The notes: generated from the letters alone by a model not told the origin. Numbered from the stretch's first letter, positions 34,346 to 46,800 are shown. The stretch is 64,000 nucleotides of DNA from Apostichopus japonicus (GCF_037975245.1 NC_092576.1:10749611-10813610), one strand, 5' to 3'. Made by a program: numbers and translations.

Positions 34346-34685
34346 GCGTTGTCGTGAAATATCTCGTAATGAAGTTCAAAGGGATTATTTGACACTGATT
34401 GGAAAAGCTGAAAGTATGAAGCTATTGCAGACAAAAGTATTAGATGGGAAGGAATTAGCTGACATGAAGCAGATCTTTGAAGAGAAAAAGGAATCGCAGA
34501 TTTTAGAGAACGAACTCGCAATAGTAACTAAATGTCACAAATTTTCACTCGAGAATGCTCTTGATGAAATCCAAAAGATAAGCATAGGTCTGTTGATCTC
34601 TTTTACAGGAAGATACCCAATGATAGAATATTCTGTAGCATTACAGTCAGTATGCTGATAGGAAGTGTAGGCTTGCGTGCCGACA
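34346..34685 (+). pseudogene. coiled-coil fragment of a fifth DED/B-box gene copy
   Basis: Matches the coiled-coil part of exon 2 (copy 2 about 13538-13946) and nothing on either side of it, so the B-box and propeller are missing. A 64-base deletion after 34583 relative to copy 2 shifts the frame, so the fragment cannot encode the domain. It sits inside the 3' flank of copy 3 and replaces about 0.8 kb of flank present after copy 4 (about 50400-51240). It resembles copy 2 closely, pointing to a recent partial duplication or conversion. Confidence 0.9.
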
Positions 34686-34734
34686 ACTTTTGTGAATTCG
34701 TTGCAGATGACAACCATGTCATGATAGGCATGTC

Positions 34735-35313
34735 GTATTCACAAAATGTTTTGACAACTTTCCTTCTCTTTAACCTAAACTTACATTATGATATCGTTTT
34801 ATGTTTTTTCTTCTTTTTCTTCTTTTGTCCCGTTAATTTCTTCTCCTTCGTTTCACTTTTTCTTGTTGCTGTAATTAGCATTGTGTAAGCAAACATCATC
34901 TGTACTGTATCTACCAATCATGTGTGTCAGTAATAAATCATCCATTTGTTATTTTCTTTTCATTTTTGTCTGTCTTGACATGCCCTTGTACTATACTTGA
35001 CACTTAAAATAAAACAGTTCATTTTTGAACAGCACTTCTTTTTACTGTGAGATATTTGAAATTTAATCAATCATTTTTATCAATATTTCTAAAGTAGAAG
35101 GTTAGAACTACTTTCTCGTCGTAGTATCCATCACAAATTTAGTTAAGTTTGATCAAACTGTTATTAAAAAGTTCAATATATCCGTGAATCGCAAATGAGT
35201 TTAGAAAGTCTATGTTTTTAGTTGTTATTTATTTTTGTTTATTGGATAATTATTCTTTTGAATAAAAAAAACTGAATTGAATGAATAGAGGTCTAGAACA
35301 ATCAGGCTAGGTG
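34735..35313. other. duplicated 3' flank resumes
   Basis: Collinear again with 2050-2570, 23140-23710 and 51240-51790. No gene. Confidence 0.6.
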
Positions 35314-35321
35314 GATTAGCT

Positions 35322-36174
35322 CAGGGACATAGCCAGAGGGAGCAGGGGCAGCAACTGCTCCCCCCCCCCCTCTTTCAGTGTCGAAAAAATGTTAAAACTG
35401 TTGTTTTTTAGCATGGTATTTTGTCAATACTCTTGTTGATCTTGAATACTCGTCAGCTCCGTTAACTCGATTATACTCGTGGTAACACAGGCCTACTGAT
35501 TCAGCTATTTATTTATTTTGACAGATACAATTAGCTAAATTTAGCCTATAGCCTATTACAAGCCTACAGTTTGCCACTGCGTAATAAAATACATATTGCC
35601 TACCTAACCGCACTCGATGGAGTGTCACGAACCGCATGCACAAGGACGACGACAACGTTCGTTCTCCTCTTTTCTATGATTCGTCTTAAGTTGTTGCACG
35701 AACAGCATGTTATGAAGCTAAGCTAGCAATCGTACGTGATACGCGCTTCCTATAAATATGTATTACACTGCTAATACACTGCGATAACGATATTTGTTTT
35801 AGGCCACTGCATATCTGGCTACCTTAAAATATATGAAAGTTTATATTGTCCATCAGTTTAGTTCGTCAAATTATTAAAGTCCGGACATTGGACAATAAAC
35901 AAGAATCATCCTACTGGAAAATTGTAAAAGAACACTATGTTTGTCTTCCTGATATAATATGTAAAGGAACTTGTAAAAGAACTCAAACAGGAAACATTAT
36001 CTGCTGATTGTATGATATCATATTATAATGATGAAACTGGCAAAACATTGCACCAGATCGCATCTAAGGACCTTCAATTTTTCAAAAATATCTCAAAGGG
36101 GAGGGGGATATCCTCCCTCATATAAATTGCAAAATGTGCTCCCCCCCCGTTTCAAATTCCTGGCAACGTCGCTG
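35322..36174. mobile_element. non-autonomous hAT-type DNA transposon
   Basis: An 853-bp insertion with terminal inverted repeats: CAGGGACATAGCCAG at the left, and the right end reads CAGCGACGTTGCCAG on the minus strand. It is flanked by an exact 8-bp duplication GATTAGCT (35314-35321 and 36175-36182), the hAT hallmark. Units 1, 2 and 4 carry the empty site. No transposase frame is visible, so mobility would depend on an element elsewhere. A partial relative starts at 62683. Confidence 0.85.
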
Positions 36175-36182
36175 GATTAGCT

Positions 36183-37035
36183 TAGGTTACCGGCTGGCAG
36201 ACTCGAGAACTGTACGCCCCCTTTAACTTGGCCGATTTCCAGTGGTATTGAGAAAGCTGCTAGTTTCTCGTGAGGCATCAATTTGCTCCCGCTTGTCTCA
36301 ATTCGGTTCAGGACCGAACGCGAATAAGTTGTCAGTACAACATAAGTTAGCAGTACTTCCATTTTCAATGATTTTAATGAAAATCGATAAGTGAGGGTAT
36401 GTTTCACACCTTGATATAAGTGAGATTCCGGTAACTTGATGGTAATCAAAAGAAATTCATGAACTACAGTTCTAGAAATGTGAAGGATATTAAAGAAATT
36501 TAAGAAATATTGCTAATTCATTGAGCGCAGGAAAACCATTTATTTATATGATTTGCCCATCGGTAGTTTATGTTTAGCTCCCATTTCCAATTGCCATGTT
36601 ATAGAATATAGGCAATAATAACACGCTCCGAAGACCGCCACTGCTGCTATAGAATTTAAATAATATACCATTTAAAACACTTTTCATGTGCCTTTTTGGC
36701 CAATTGAGTCTCAAAAAAATGAAACCTTATCAAATCTAACGAAATTGTTAGGTCCATCTCAAGAATGAAGTTATGATTTCATGGAAGCACTGAATGAAAG
36801 TCCCGCTACAGTGCCAGTCTACCAGACGCAGTCGGTTGGTATACGTAAGTAGAATGGAATCGAAGTACTATAATATGAATATGAATATTACTAGTTAACG
36901 TTACCCATGAGGACTAGCCTGAAGTGTAGTATTAGTAACCTAGACCAATCCAGTACTATAGTAGCCACCGACATTGAATATGCCTCGTTTTCCTGCCATG
37001 TATTTGCCGATTTAGATGGTGCTCTTCTTGTTAGC
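36183..37035. other. no recognisable gene
   Basis: The first 140 bases continue the duplicated flank (GGTTACCGGCTGGCAGACTC). The rest is AT-rich sequence that I could not assign. Confidence 0.45.
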
Positions 37036-37540
37036 GCTACAATTCGAATTCTTGATGTCTCTAATTTTATTCCCGATATCTCTAATTTTATTTTTGATAT
37101 CTCTAATTTTAATCCCGATATCTTTAATTAAAATTTGGATATCTCTTATTCCATTGTGGATATATTATACTGTAATCCCGATATCTCTAATTCAATTTTG
37201 GATATCTTTCAGTTTTTTCTTGATATCTCGAATTCAAGTTTGGATATCTCGAGTTAATTTCTTGATATCTCGAATTCAATTTAGATATCTCAAATTCAAT
37301 TTGGATATCTCGAATACAATTCGAAATGTCTTAATAATTTTTTCATGTTTTAATATTTTTAATTTATTTCTTGATATCTAAAAATCAATTTGAGATATCT
37401 TAAATGAACTTCAAGATATCGAAATTGCAATTTCTGATATTTTCAATTTAATTCGACATATCCGAAATTAATGTAGATATCTCGACACAATTGAAGATAT
37501 CTTTAACTATTAAATACATTTAACATGGCGTTCCATACGC
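37036..37540 (-). repeat. GATATC-core minisatellite element, inverted and expanded
   Basis: Roughly twenty GATATC/GATATCTC cores at about 20-base spacing. The right edge (ATGGCGTTCCATACGC) is the reverse complement of the lead-in of the 3385 and 24540 copies, so this copy is inverted relative to them. A hydrophobic Ile/Leu/Ser frame across it is a by-product of the repeat. Confidence 0.75.
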
Positions 37541-39471
37541 ACACACACGCATATTGAATCACCATCGGCCGCTCCTGGGTGTTTCTATATGGCATGGATG
37601 TCACAAAAAGTATATAGAGGGTTTTGCTGAGATATATCTTGAGCCAATGACTTTCTATGATCGTAGAAGACACGCTGTGAATGTGAACGTGTGGTGAACG
37701 TTATGAATAATTTTGTCTTCAATTTCGTCACATTGATTATTAATGTAGATCTCTAAACACACAACGCCGGGCATAAAGGCTACATCAACTGAATACTAAT
37801 TAAACGAAAAACGGGGAGAGAAAATTAAAACAAAATACACGTATATACATGTGCGTTTTGCTGTATGCAAGTGTCTTCTTTTAGAGTCGAGAGAGAGAGC
37901 TGATATCGAACAATTCATTTGAGGATAAAAGACTGTAAGCTTGAAGAATTCCAATTACCTGCTAAAACGAAACACACTTATGCACATGTAATCCAAGAAT
38001 AAGCTTTGAAAAATCTCGCACAGAAGCAGGGATTGCCGACTTGCAAAGCAAACTTTCTTTTGACCGTATGAAAGTTATTATATTCTAAGCATTTTGGGGA
38101 AAGCTTTTGAATTCCTTGGCATCATTTTCGAGATAAAAACATTTGAAGTTGACATGTTTTGAAAAAAAAGCAAACTCGAAGCCAACAGGTGTGATGTAAT
38201 ATATAGATGCTGTGAGATTTGTTCATGTAGTCTTCATCCAACACGATACTTTACCATTGGGAATACACTACATTATTCGGGTATTAATAATTTTGCTCAA
38301 CTTAAAACAAAGTTGGAGCTCTGTCCAACACAATGTGGGAATTGCATGCATATTCCACCAGGATAGTGAATTATTTTTGATTTATCACTAGTATAAAAAA
38401 AAATGGACTATCGCTTTAAAAGTACATCTATGAGTAATGAAACCCATGATATTAGTTATTGTTAGTTATTGTAGTTATAGTAGAACCAGGGACTGGCGTT
38501 AACCACTGAGCTAACACTCTTGAATTATTTTATAACAATGTTCGCTACTGTGATATAAGCACTCCTTCCGCGAAACTTCATCATATATATTATCGTTAAT
38601 TAGTAACGTTCACCTAGCGGAATATCTAAGATATACCCATATCGCATAAGATACAAGGTTAGAACTACAATTCAAAAATTGAAAACTAGCAGGGTGTACT
38701 AACCACTATCTTCAACTTCTTAAGCATAGAAATTAATACAGATCCTAAACTATACTGCAAGCTGATTTTACAATGACATATTTTCTTATGACTCCAATCC
38801 AGCATCAAGATAGAAACCAAATGTTCAATTATTAGTACTAGTCTAGGGCTAGTTAGGCCTAAGCTAGTCTTACGTTCAGTTCTGATAAATGTCTAACCCA
38901 AATTTATTCTCCTGGACTATTTTGATCTATGGGGAAAATTTCAGTGTGTAAGTTTATAAATGTCTCAAGGGCGTTTTATGTCCACCTCAACAGTTTCGAA
39001 AAATTTAATACACTTTATACAAGACTCGAGAGAACTGTTATGGGGCAGATACAGATTGCCATATTTCATGATTTTACCACGACAACGGAAAGTTAGCCTC
39101 AATGTAGAGTGGCTACTGTAGCTTGTCTTTCTATGTGTTTTTTACTCCAAAGTGAAGACAAACAATGATGAGCATATTTACACAGGTGAGAATGATCACT
39201 ACCACACATTTCACATTAGCTTACTGATATCAGCCTTAATGCTAGTGTTTGTGTTCAACGGAAAGATTGAAAGAAATAGACCCATGTTATTTCTAGTTTT
39301 ATATTTGTAAATATTGCAAATAACTACAAATATCGCTAATGAAACTCTTTTGATTCTTGAAGCCACAAAGATGAAGTATGGATACAATCATTACTTTCAA
39401 TTGACAATGAGTGCAATTTTCCTGAGTTAAATTACTTCATGTAAATTTCTGCAAAGTGCTTTCCTCTGCCG
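37541..39471. other. no recognisable gene; one tRNA-like trace
   Basis: I recognise no coding sequence. At 38484-38522 the minus strand carries GTTAGCTCAGTGGTTAAC, an A-box-like tRNA motif, followed by CCTGGTTC. This may be a decayed SINE head. Confidence 0.4.
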
Positions 39472-40505
39472 GGATGTTTCTGAGTATTGTAGATCTTGTC
39501 ACACTTTCAAGTAGTGGGAAAGCCTAATCAGAAAGCCCCTGCGGCTCCATTGAAGCCTATACCGGCGTTTGATGAACAATTTGGTCAGGTTATAGTTGAT
39601 TGTGTAGGACCTCTCCCTAAGATTAAGCCAGGTAATCAGTATCTGTTGACTATCATGTGTGCCTCTATCAGGTTCCCAGAAGCTATACCCTTGAGAAATA
39701 TTAAGGCTAAGACAATAGTAAATGCTCTAACCAAGTTTCTCACTCTAGTAAGACTTCCAAAGTCGATACAGTCAGATCAAGGGTCAAATTTCACGTCAGG
39801 CTTATTTCAGGAAGTCATGTAGGAGTTAGGGATTGAACAATACACCTCTAGTGCATACCATCCGGAGTCCCAAGGAGCTTTAGAGAGATTCAATCAGACT
39901 CTAAAGAATATATTTAGGACTTACTGTTTCGATTTTGAAAAGGATTGGAATGAGGGTGTTCACCTGTTATTGTTTTCTGCAAGGGAAGCAGTTCAGGAAA
40001 CATTAGGCTTCAGTCCCATTGAGCTAGTATTTGGGCGTACAGTTAAAGCTTAAAGCTTCTGAAAGAAAACTTTCTGAATGATTAAATTGATACAAACCTT
40101 TTGGATTATGTTTCCAAATTCAAGAAAAGGCTTATTAGAGCAAAGAAAATTGCTAGGAATCATCTAAAAGAGGCCCAAAGCAAAATGAAAAGGTGGTATG
40201 ATAAGGATGCCAAAGGTAGAGTATTTAATCCATGAGGCAAAGTACTGGTCTTGTTTCCAATACCTGGACACCCACTTCAGGCCAGATACCATGGGCCTTA
40301 TACAGTAGAGTCAAAGGTGGGTGAAGTTGACTACATTGTCAAGACGCCAGATTAAGAAAAATTAGGCCATCTTTCAGAAAATGTGCAGTGTGAATTAAAG
40401 CAATTAATTCACGAGAGGGAAGATATTTTTCCCTATGTTCCTAGTAGGACCAATGCTGCTGATCATGACGTTGATGTGGGTGACCATGAACCAATCAAAC
40501 AACAC

Positions 40506-40508
<3 letters not shown>
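39472..40508 (+). pseudogene. decayed Gmr1-like gypsy fragment (integrase to start of RT)
   Basis: Matches the pol region of the element at 15676-22849 (there from the integrase finger to just before the RT), in the opposite orientation. It lacks LTRs and carries a one-base deletion near 39507, an in-frame TAG at 39820-39822, further stops, and a deletion of about 230 bases after the integrase C-terminus. Integrase core motifs (VDCVG, SDQGSNF, HPESQGALERF) remain legible across frames. It ends abruptly at CACCCCTA, where a (TA)n tract begins. At the point where the full-length copy has its extra base, this fragment does not, which shows that the break in the other copy is a mutation. Confidence 0.9.

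Positions 40509-40596
<88 letters not shown>
40509..40596. repeat. (TA)n microsatellite
   Basis: About 88 bases of pure TA starting exactly at the broken end of the gypsy fragment and ending at a PLE end. Confidence 0.97.
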
Positions 40597-40598
<2 letters not shown>

Positions 40599-40624
40599 TA
40601 AATGCCTTGGTAAGTACAGCTGTT

Positions 40625-40668
40625 ACTCGGAGTTTCACGCCCTTAGGGTGGCGATCGTCAGACAACTG
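40625..40668 (-). ncRNA. hammerhead ribozyme-like motif of PLE 2
   Basis: On the minus strand CTGACGA (40661-40655) leads into a hairpin (CGCC...GGGCG) and then GAAAC (from 40636), followed by TCCGAG. The order is that of a hammerhead core, and it lies downstream of a PLE endonuclease frame. Confidence 0.5.
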
Positions 40669-40713
40669 AACAAATACTCTCTGCGCGGATATATTCTATG
40701 GGGAACACGAACC

Positions 40714-41262
40714 CTATTTTTTACGTGCACGGTTCATTGGTTTGAGCCTATTGTGGCGACACTTGGAGATGAATTCAGATCTCTTATTGAGTAAATGCGG
40801 GTTTTTGGACAGGAGGATACAAAGCTTTTCATCAATACAGAAGTTACATTGACCGGATCTACGCATGCTGGTATTGGAATGCTTAAGTACGCTCCACTCA
40901 ATAACGAAGGGGGCACCTTTACGCTTCAGGTCCCATATATGTTTGGAAAGCTCTGTTTCTTTCTCGTAACGCTCATGTCGGAATGACTTACTGTGGTTAC
41001 TGTACCTTTGCTTAAAGGGGCCACTCGATAGCCCTATGTATGATTTGGTGTCATCACCAGTAGTAACATCGGCCCTATATATTACACTGCTCACCAAGCA
41101 ATTCCCGTTGAGGGGGCAATTAAGTTTTACTCTACAATTGCATATGCGTTGAGCCAGCTGCGGTCTAAGCTCATTTTGTGATAGAAGCCGGTTATTATGG
41201 CTGTTGATGATTGATCGCATATTGCCCATACAACTGTAACTCAATTTCACGTTGTTTTTGTT

Positions 41263-41286
<24 letters not shown>
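40714..41286 (-). CDS. Penelope-like element remnant with GIY-YIG endonuclease region
   Basis: 190 aa with no internal stop. The N-terminal half has a Cys cluster ([15 protein letters not shown]). Then comes a GIY-YIG-like core: [24 protein letters not shown] and [14 protein letters not shown] conserved tail follows ([13 protein letters not shown] and [13 protein letters not shown]). This matches the endonuclease module at the C-terminus of PLE reverse transcriptases, from a different PLE lineage than the copy at 4.0 kb. The RT itself is absent, so the element is truncated, and the ATG at 41286 is probably not a true start. The module would nick target DNA during retrotransposition. Confidence 0.8.
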
Positions 41287-41480
<194 letters not shown>

Positions 41481-41694
41481 ATACAGGAACAATGATATTT
41501 ATGTGACCTGGTCACATGAGAGGTTAATAACGCAACGACTTCCGACGGGTTTTCACGGTTATCCACACATATATTAATTCCTTAGTCGTATACACGTCTA
41601 TGGGTTGGTTCGTATGGTGTGTTTGCGTTTCACAGTATGCCAAACCAAGTAATGTACTGTAAGTTGTACTAGTACTGACACACCCTTACCATGC

Positions 41695-41802
41695 GCAAAT
41701 GGTATACTGCTATCTACTAACTGCCTGAGTTTACGTAAATTCGACACAGATTATACTCATATATGAGTGGTTGTTTAACTTATCAACTGGAACACATTAA
41801 AG
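41695..41802 (+). promoter_or_regulatory. candidate promoter and 5'UTR exon of copy 4
   Basis: Close paralogue of 25195-25309, with GGTATACTGCTATCTACTAA at 41701 and the donor AAG|GTAAGAGTGGC at 41803. Its downstream acceptor, if it used the DED exon, has been deleted in this unit. Confidence 0.35.
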
Positions 41803-42446
41803 GTAAGAGTGGCATTTTGTGATATATAACATTGCAGAATACTTTATCAAGTTGTACAACCGTTTCAATTGTCCGTGAAATCGATATCTAGTTGTAAACA
41901 TCCACATAACGTTCAAAAGCTCATACAACTGTCCAATCACGTCAACCATTGTAATATCAAGCCTTAAATGCTAACTACTTCATGACGTTGCCAAAACGAA
42001 TATTATATTTAAGGAACGAGTGGTAAAAGAGTTGATTCTTCCCTATAGTAAATAAGAGAATGTTGTATTTCTTATAAGAGTGGACTTTGATACCGTTCTG
42101 CCTATAGCTAGTTAAACACATACAGACATACAGGCTACACTTTTGTTCTCATGGCGGTTGCCTTGTCTTAAAACTATCGGCAGTATATATAGTATAAAAT
42201 GTTTGTGTTTTTCGTTCCATTGGGCTCAAATACCGAATTGCTTATTTGAAGTTTCGTTCTTGATAATGTAAGTGTACCACAATTTACTTCGTAATATTAA
42301 AATAATGTACATTTGCGAAATACAATAAACTATTTTAACATTTGGTAATGGCGTGCAGTGCAAATATCAAATAGCACAAACAACATAGCCACTCAGTTAC
42401 ATAAAGTGTCGTCATTTTTCGAAAATGTTAGTGTAACACAAATTAC

Positions 42447-42822
42447 TATGTGTAAAAGTAAGTTGGCCTGACGTTTCGATCCTAGCGGGATCTTCTTCAG
42501 AGGCTAAATGACAAGTAACAGTAACAGAAGGGACAAAAACACGCACAGAATACAGACAGGTTAATGAGCATGGTGAACACAAAGAGATAGATGTAAGGAG
42601 ATTAGTAGACCAGAGATGGAGAGGTAGAGGAGAGGTAGGAGATAAACAGTAGAGGGACAAGGGGGGGGGGATTAAAGGAAGGGGGTAGGGAATAAACTGG
42701 AGAAGGACAAAGACAGAAAGGTGTGGAGAAAAAAGGGTGGAAGAGAGCTGTGAGAAGAGGAGTGATGGGGGAGGGGGTCCTGCTAGGATCGAAACGTCAG
42801 GCCAACTTACTTTTACACATTC
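42447..42822. mobile_element. small inverted-repeat element with hammerhead motif (PLE-derived or retrozyme-like)
   Basis: Ends are inverted repeats of about 40 bases (TGTGTAAAAGTAAGTTGGCC at the left, its complement at the right) that include the hammerhead 3' half. The interior is purine-rich with no credible protein. The left end carries a full hammerhead core on the minus strand; the right end has only the stem II/GAAAC half. The size of about 376 bp is in the range of retrozyme-type elements. Confidence 0.55.
42460..42505 (-). ncRNA. hammerhead ribozyme-like motif
   Basis: On the minus strand CTGAAGA (42500-42494) is followed by a stem with arms GATCC/GGATC and loop CGCTA, then GAAACGTC (from 42477). 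This matches the hammerhead core CUGANGA / stem II / GAAA with a GUC beside the putative cleavage site. Confidence 0.6.
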
Positions 42823-45800
42823 TATTACACAGGCTCTCCAGTGAATAAGCAGTGTGCAAACAGTTTTATTTTATTTTGACAAAATACTATGTAACATTAG
42901 AGTAATATGTATATAAGCGAAGTACTAAAGACTATTTTAATATCTGGTAATGGCGTGCAATATGAAACAAAACAAATAAGATAGCACAAACAGCCGAGCC
43001 AGTCAGTTACATTAAGCAGACTATGTTAACAGCATACAGATTTCATTCATTCCTTTCAATGTGTTTTATTATCATACCCTGACGTCTTTTTTTGTTTATC
43101 TGGTTATATTTCAATAGCGTTAAGTAACGATAAAAGGATCAAACTGTAGATTTGTGAGCTTTCATTTCACGTATTGAAATAAATACTAACTACTCTTACA
43201 TTTGCCTTTTACATGTGATTGATATATATTACGAAACCGTGTCGGCCCCACGGATTGTTGAGAAATGTTTGAAGTCAGCCATTATCTTCTAATTAACAAA
43301 CAGTTCATGAAAATGTCTTTCACGGAACACCCACTCAACTCCCCAACCCCTGCCCCCCCCCCAACAAAAAATGTACACTTTTTTCTTTGCATTCTATTCG
43401 AATTCCTCACACTATGACATTTTCTTCATACAGACACATTCTTAAGAAGTTGCTTTGCTTCAATTACATATAAACTATGTATGTACCATAACACTGTTGA
43501 GCAAAAAATGGTGGAATAAAGGCAACTTCCAGTTGGAAATTTACCATCATCATAGGAAAACTATTTACCGGTTGTAGTCAGTAAAGATGGTTACTGTACC
43601 TTAAACGGAATACCAAAATATTGTCTAGCCTTACATACTGACACTACGACGAAATTCATAGTCGATTTTGACTCAATAAGCGAAGAAATGAAGATGTTAA
43701 CATTGCGAATTTACCCAATACCTTTACCTTGCTGAAAAATGTGGGATGTTTCAGCTTATACAACAATTGGAGTTTTTTTACTCAATTCCTATAAAATGCG
43801 TAATTTATTACTTTTCAAGTACCAACTTCTGCTGTGTAAATAAGTTTTATATGAAGCCTAGTCCATGGTATCATCATACATATTTTCATATATAGGACAA
43901 GTTCACAACTATAAGTAGAAGACGAAACTTTGAAAGAATCCGACATCCACATTTAACAATATATTTTGTTTTGCATTAGCTGTGTCCAACTTGACCAATG
44001 AAGTATCTGCAAACATAAACCGTACATTCCCAGCTGCATTATCTGACGTACTGATATAAAGAGAGTGTTTACCAATTAAACCAAACCAAAAGCGTCAGTT
44101 CACTGTGAGAAAATATACTCTGTGTTGCTCAACCTAACCAGTGTGGTAAGGTATAATCAGAATCTGAGGCGAAAACGCTTCATGTATGGTGTTGCAAGTA
44201 TTCTTATTTCCAAATTTTATCACTTCTCTGTCCGGAGCAGTTCGCATAAATGGGATTTTACTGTAGATATATTTTTCAGATCACACAAAATCAATACAGG
44301 GTTATATTATTCGATGAGAGTTAAGAAAATGATAGAACCAATGACCAGGTTAAAGAAAAGGTTACTGGCATACGATTTACCGATCTTATAGATCATATTT
44401 TGTTTGCAAAATCACATCATCATGAGGGTACATGTTATAACACAGACTTCAGATTCCTTCTCGGCAGAGCAACTGACCATCATGAAACTACCCGACATCT
44501 TGGATTGAACATCACTCTTGATGAGTTTTTTTTCCCGACAAACGTCAATCTGACTCGACGGATATCTCCGAGGACTGAGACGATGCACTCCACCACCCCA
44601 ATGGTGATGCCCTGTTAAAATAGTACGTAAAATATGATTAACATATAAGAATGACTGCTTATTCATGTACCTGGTGAAGACAGGGCTTCGTGATGACGAT
44701 GGTTTCAGGGTATATACCATAACATTCAGTTTCTGGGCTTCTGTTTTCAGATAGCTGGAAGTATGTTTGACAGAAATATTAACAAACATGAATTAAATTA
44801 TCGCAATGAACGGCAATTTGAACGATCACAATGTTATCTTAAGGTCATATCGTATAGCGGATACTTAGCCGACCGCAACGGTTTGTAGAAATAGTAAATG
44901 TCTATGAATACGACCACCTTTATCAAAGGCTGGAAGTTTTTTTTTTCTGGTACAACATGACTCAGCTAACTCGGATCGGACGCCATATCAATTGTATTGA
45001 ATGTTTACATTGAGATACAATATAATGGTTTGCTTTATATGACATCGAAATCGAAAGAAGATTAAGGGATCACTGAGTAATTTGACCTTATCAGCCTCGT
45101 GTGGACTCGAGTCAAGTCTATATACTGTTCAAGAATTTAGATTATTCATTTCAAGTATTTCTTATTAAACTAATAAAATCCCTATGGTGGACTTTGATAT
45201 ACCGTTCTGTCTATAGCTAGCCTTACACATACAGACATATACCCTACATTTTTGTTCGCGTGACGGTTACTTCGTCTTAAAACTATTGTGTAGTATATAG
45301 AGTATACATTGCTTGTATTTTACATTACTTTGGGTTCATGCACTAAAATGTCAACTTGAAGTTCCATTCCCGAAAGGTAAGTGTAACACATTTTCCTACG
45401 CACTATTAAAATAACGTACACTTTGGCAAAATTTAAAGGACCATTTTAGCATCCGATATCGTGGCGTGCATTTTAAATACCATGTTCAGGACAAACAACA
45501 GAGCAATTCAGTAATGTGACATTGCCAATGTTAATTCCATTCAGATTTCATTTATTTCGTTCAGCGTTTTGTATTTACCCAAATTCTGCTTGGTCAATTA
45601 GCTATATATTAGGCTAAGTCCATTGTATCAGCACATATAACGGGTGGAAAACTAATCAATAGTACGGTAAGATCACTCTGAAATCCAATGAAATATTAAA
45701 GTTAGTATGTAGGCCATTTATATATTTCGTGCATTCTTGATGACACATGCCTGTTTGAACTGTAAAGATACCAGCATCGGGAATCCAATTTTGCGTCTCA

Positions 45801-46781
45801 GCCCTATCAACGACTTAACGATGCATTTTGAATGACTTAACGGATTGAATGTGAGTCCCAACCCACTCGGCATTTGTCTTGAAAAACATGTTTGTATAAG
45901 TGTACATTACAGTATGACATCCGTAACACGAAAGGTAGCAAGTCTGTGAACTGCTTAAGGTGGAAAATGCAATACTGATTTCCACGTGAAACCTACTAAT
46001 CGTGAGGCAAATTAAAAACTATATATACCATTACACATAAGAATGCAAAAACAAGTAACCACACCTCCCATGGGAGGACAGTAGAACTAGTAGGGGTAAG
46101 GACACACTGGGCATGTGATGTAGGTAGGTCTATTTTCTTTTTTAATTGTATTCGTTTTAATGAATATAATATTTCATTTTCATTTACTGCTGTAGACAAA
46201 ATTAATTGTTCTTCTCCACTTAAGAGCTTTTGTGTATTTACCGAATGGATGAGCCTATAATCTGTCTGTTAGATTTGATCTTACATTTACTTACGAACAT
46301 TTAGCCGTGATGAATTTTATAGGGCAGTCGATCATGTAACAACAAGCTGAAAACATGCAATTGCTTGTTTTCTTCATCTTCAAATACATTTTGATAATTA
46401 TATATATACATTTTTTATGATGTTATATGTTGAGACACTTCATTGAAGTACACTTTATAAGTCAAGTATGTATGACTGACAAATCGCCCTGGTGATGCTG
46501 AAAAACAAATATGATTCAAAAAATACAATGGGGAATCTCTGCAGGCCTAATCGCATTATTTGTTAAAGACATATTTGTAGTTACCGTTTAATTAGTTCTG
46601 TTTCCGACGAGTATAACGTGTTTTTATATACAAGACCATTTGAAGAAAAGGATACAGCAAAGCATATACTTTAATATGCTACAAATCCAGTGCATAACAA
46701 CTTCACTGACCAAGAAAAAAATGATACTTTGTTATATTAGTAAATGATTGATATCCGTCACCACCCAGTCATCATAATAGC

Positions 46782-46800
46782 ATATATATATAAACATATA

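Larger units (their letters stand above)
41803..46781 (+). other. upstream region/intron of copy 4, no gene
   Basis: A mosaic of segments seen upstream of copies 3 and 2. 42060-42270 and 45180-45390 are two copies of the 26250-26410 segment, each ending in a donor-like GTAAGTGT (42268, 45377). 42290-42400 and 42885-43020 form a tandem pair around an inserted element. The open frames at 44122-44789 (89, 72 and, on the minus strand, 125 aa) show no recognisable domain. Confidence 0.45.

Noticed and set aside
37016-37381. Hydrophobic 121-aa ORF that could be mistaken for a membrane protein
   Set aside because: It is the translation of the GATATC minisatellite; the Ile/Leu/Ser periodicity mirrors the DNA repeat.
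42412-42660. 82-aa ORF on the minus strand with EEDPARIETSG
   Set aside because: It reads through the hammerhead-bearing end of a small repeat element; the peptide is a by-product of the ribozyme sequence.
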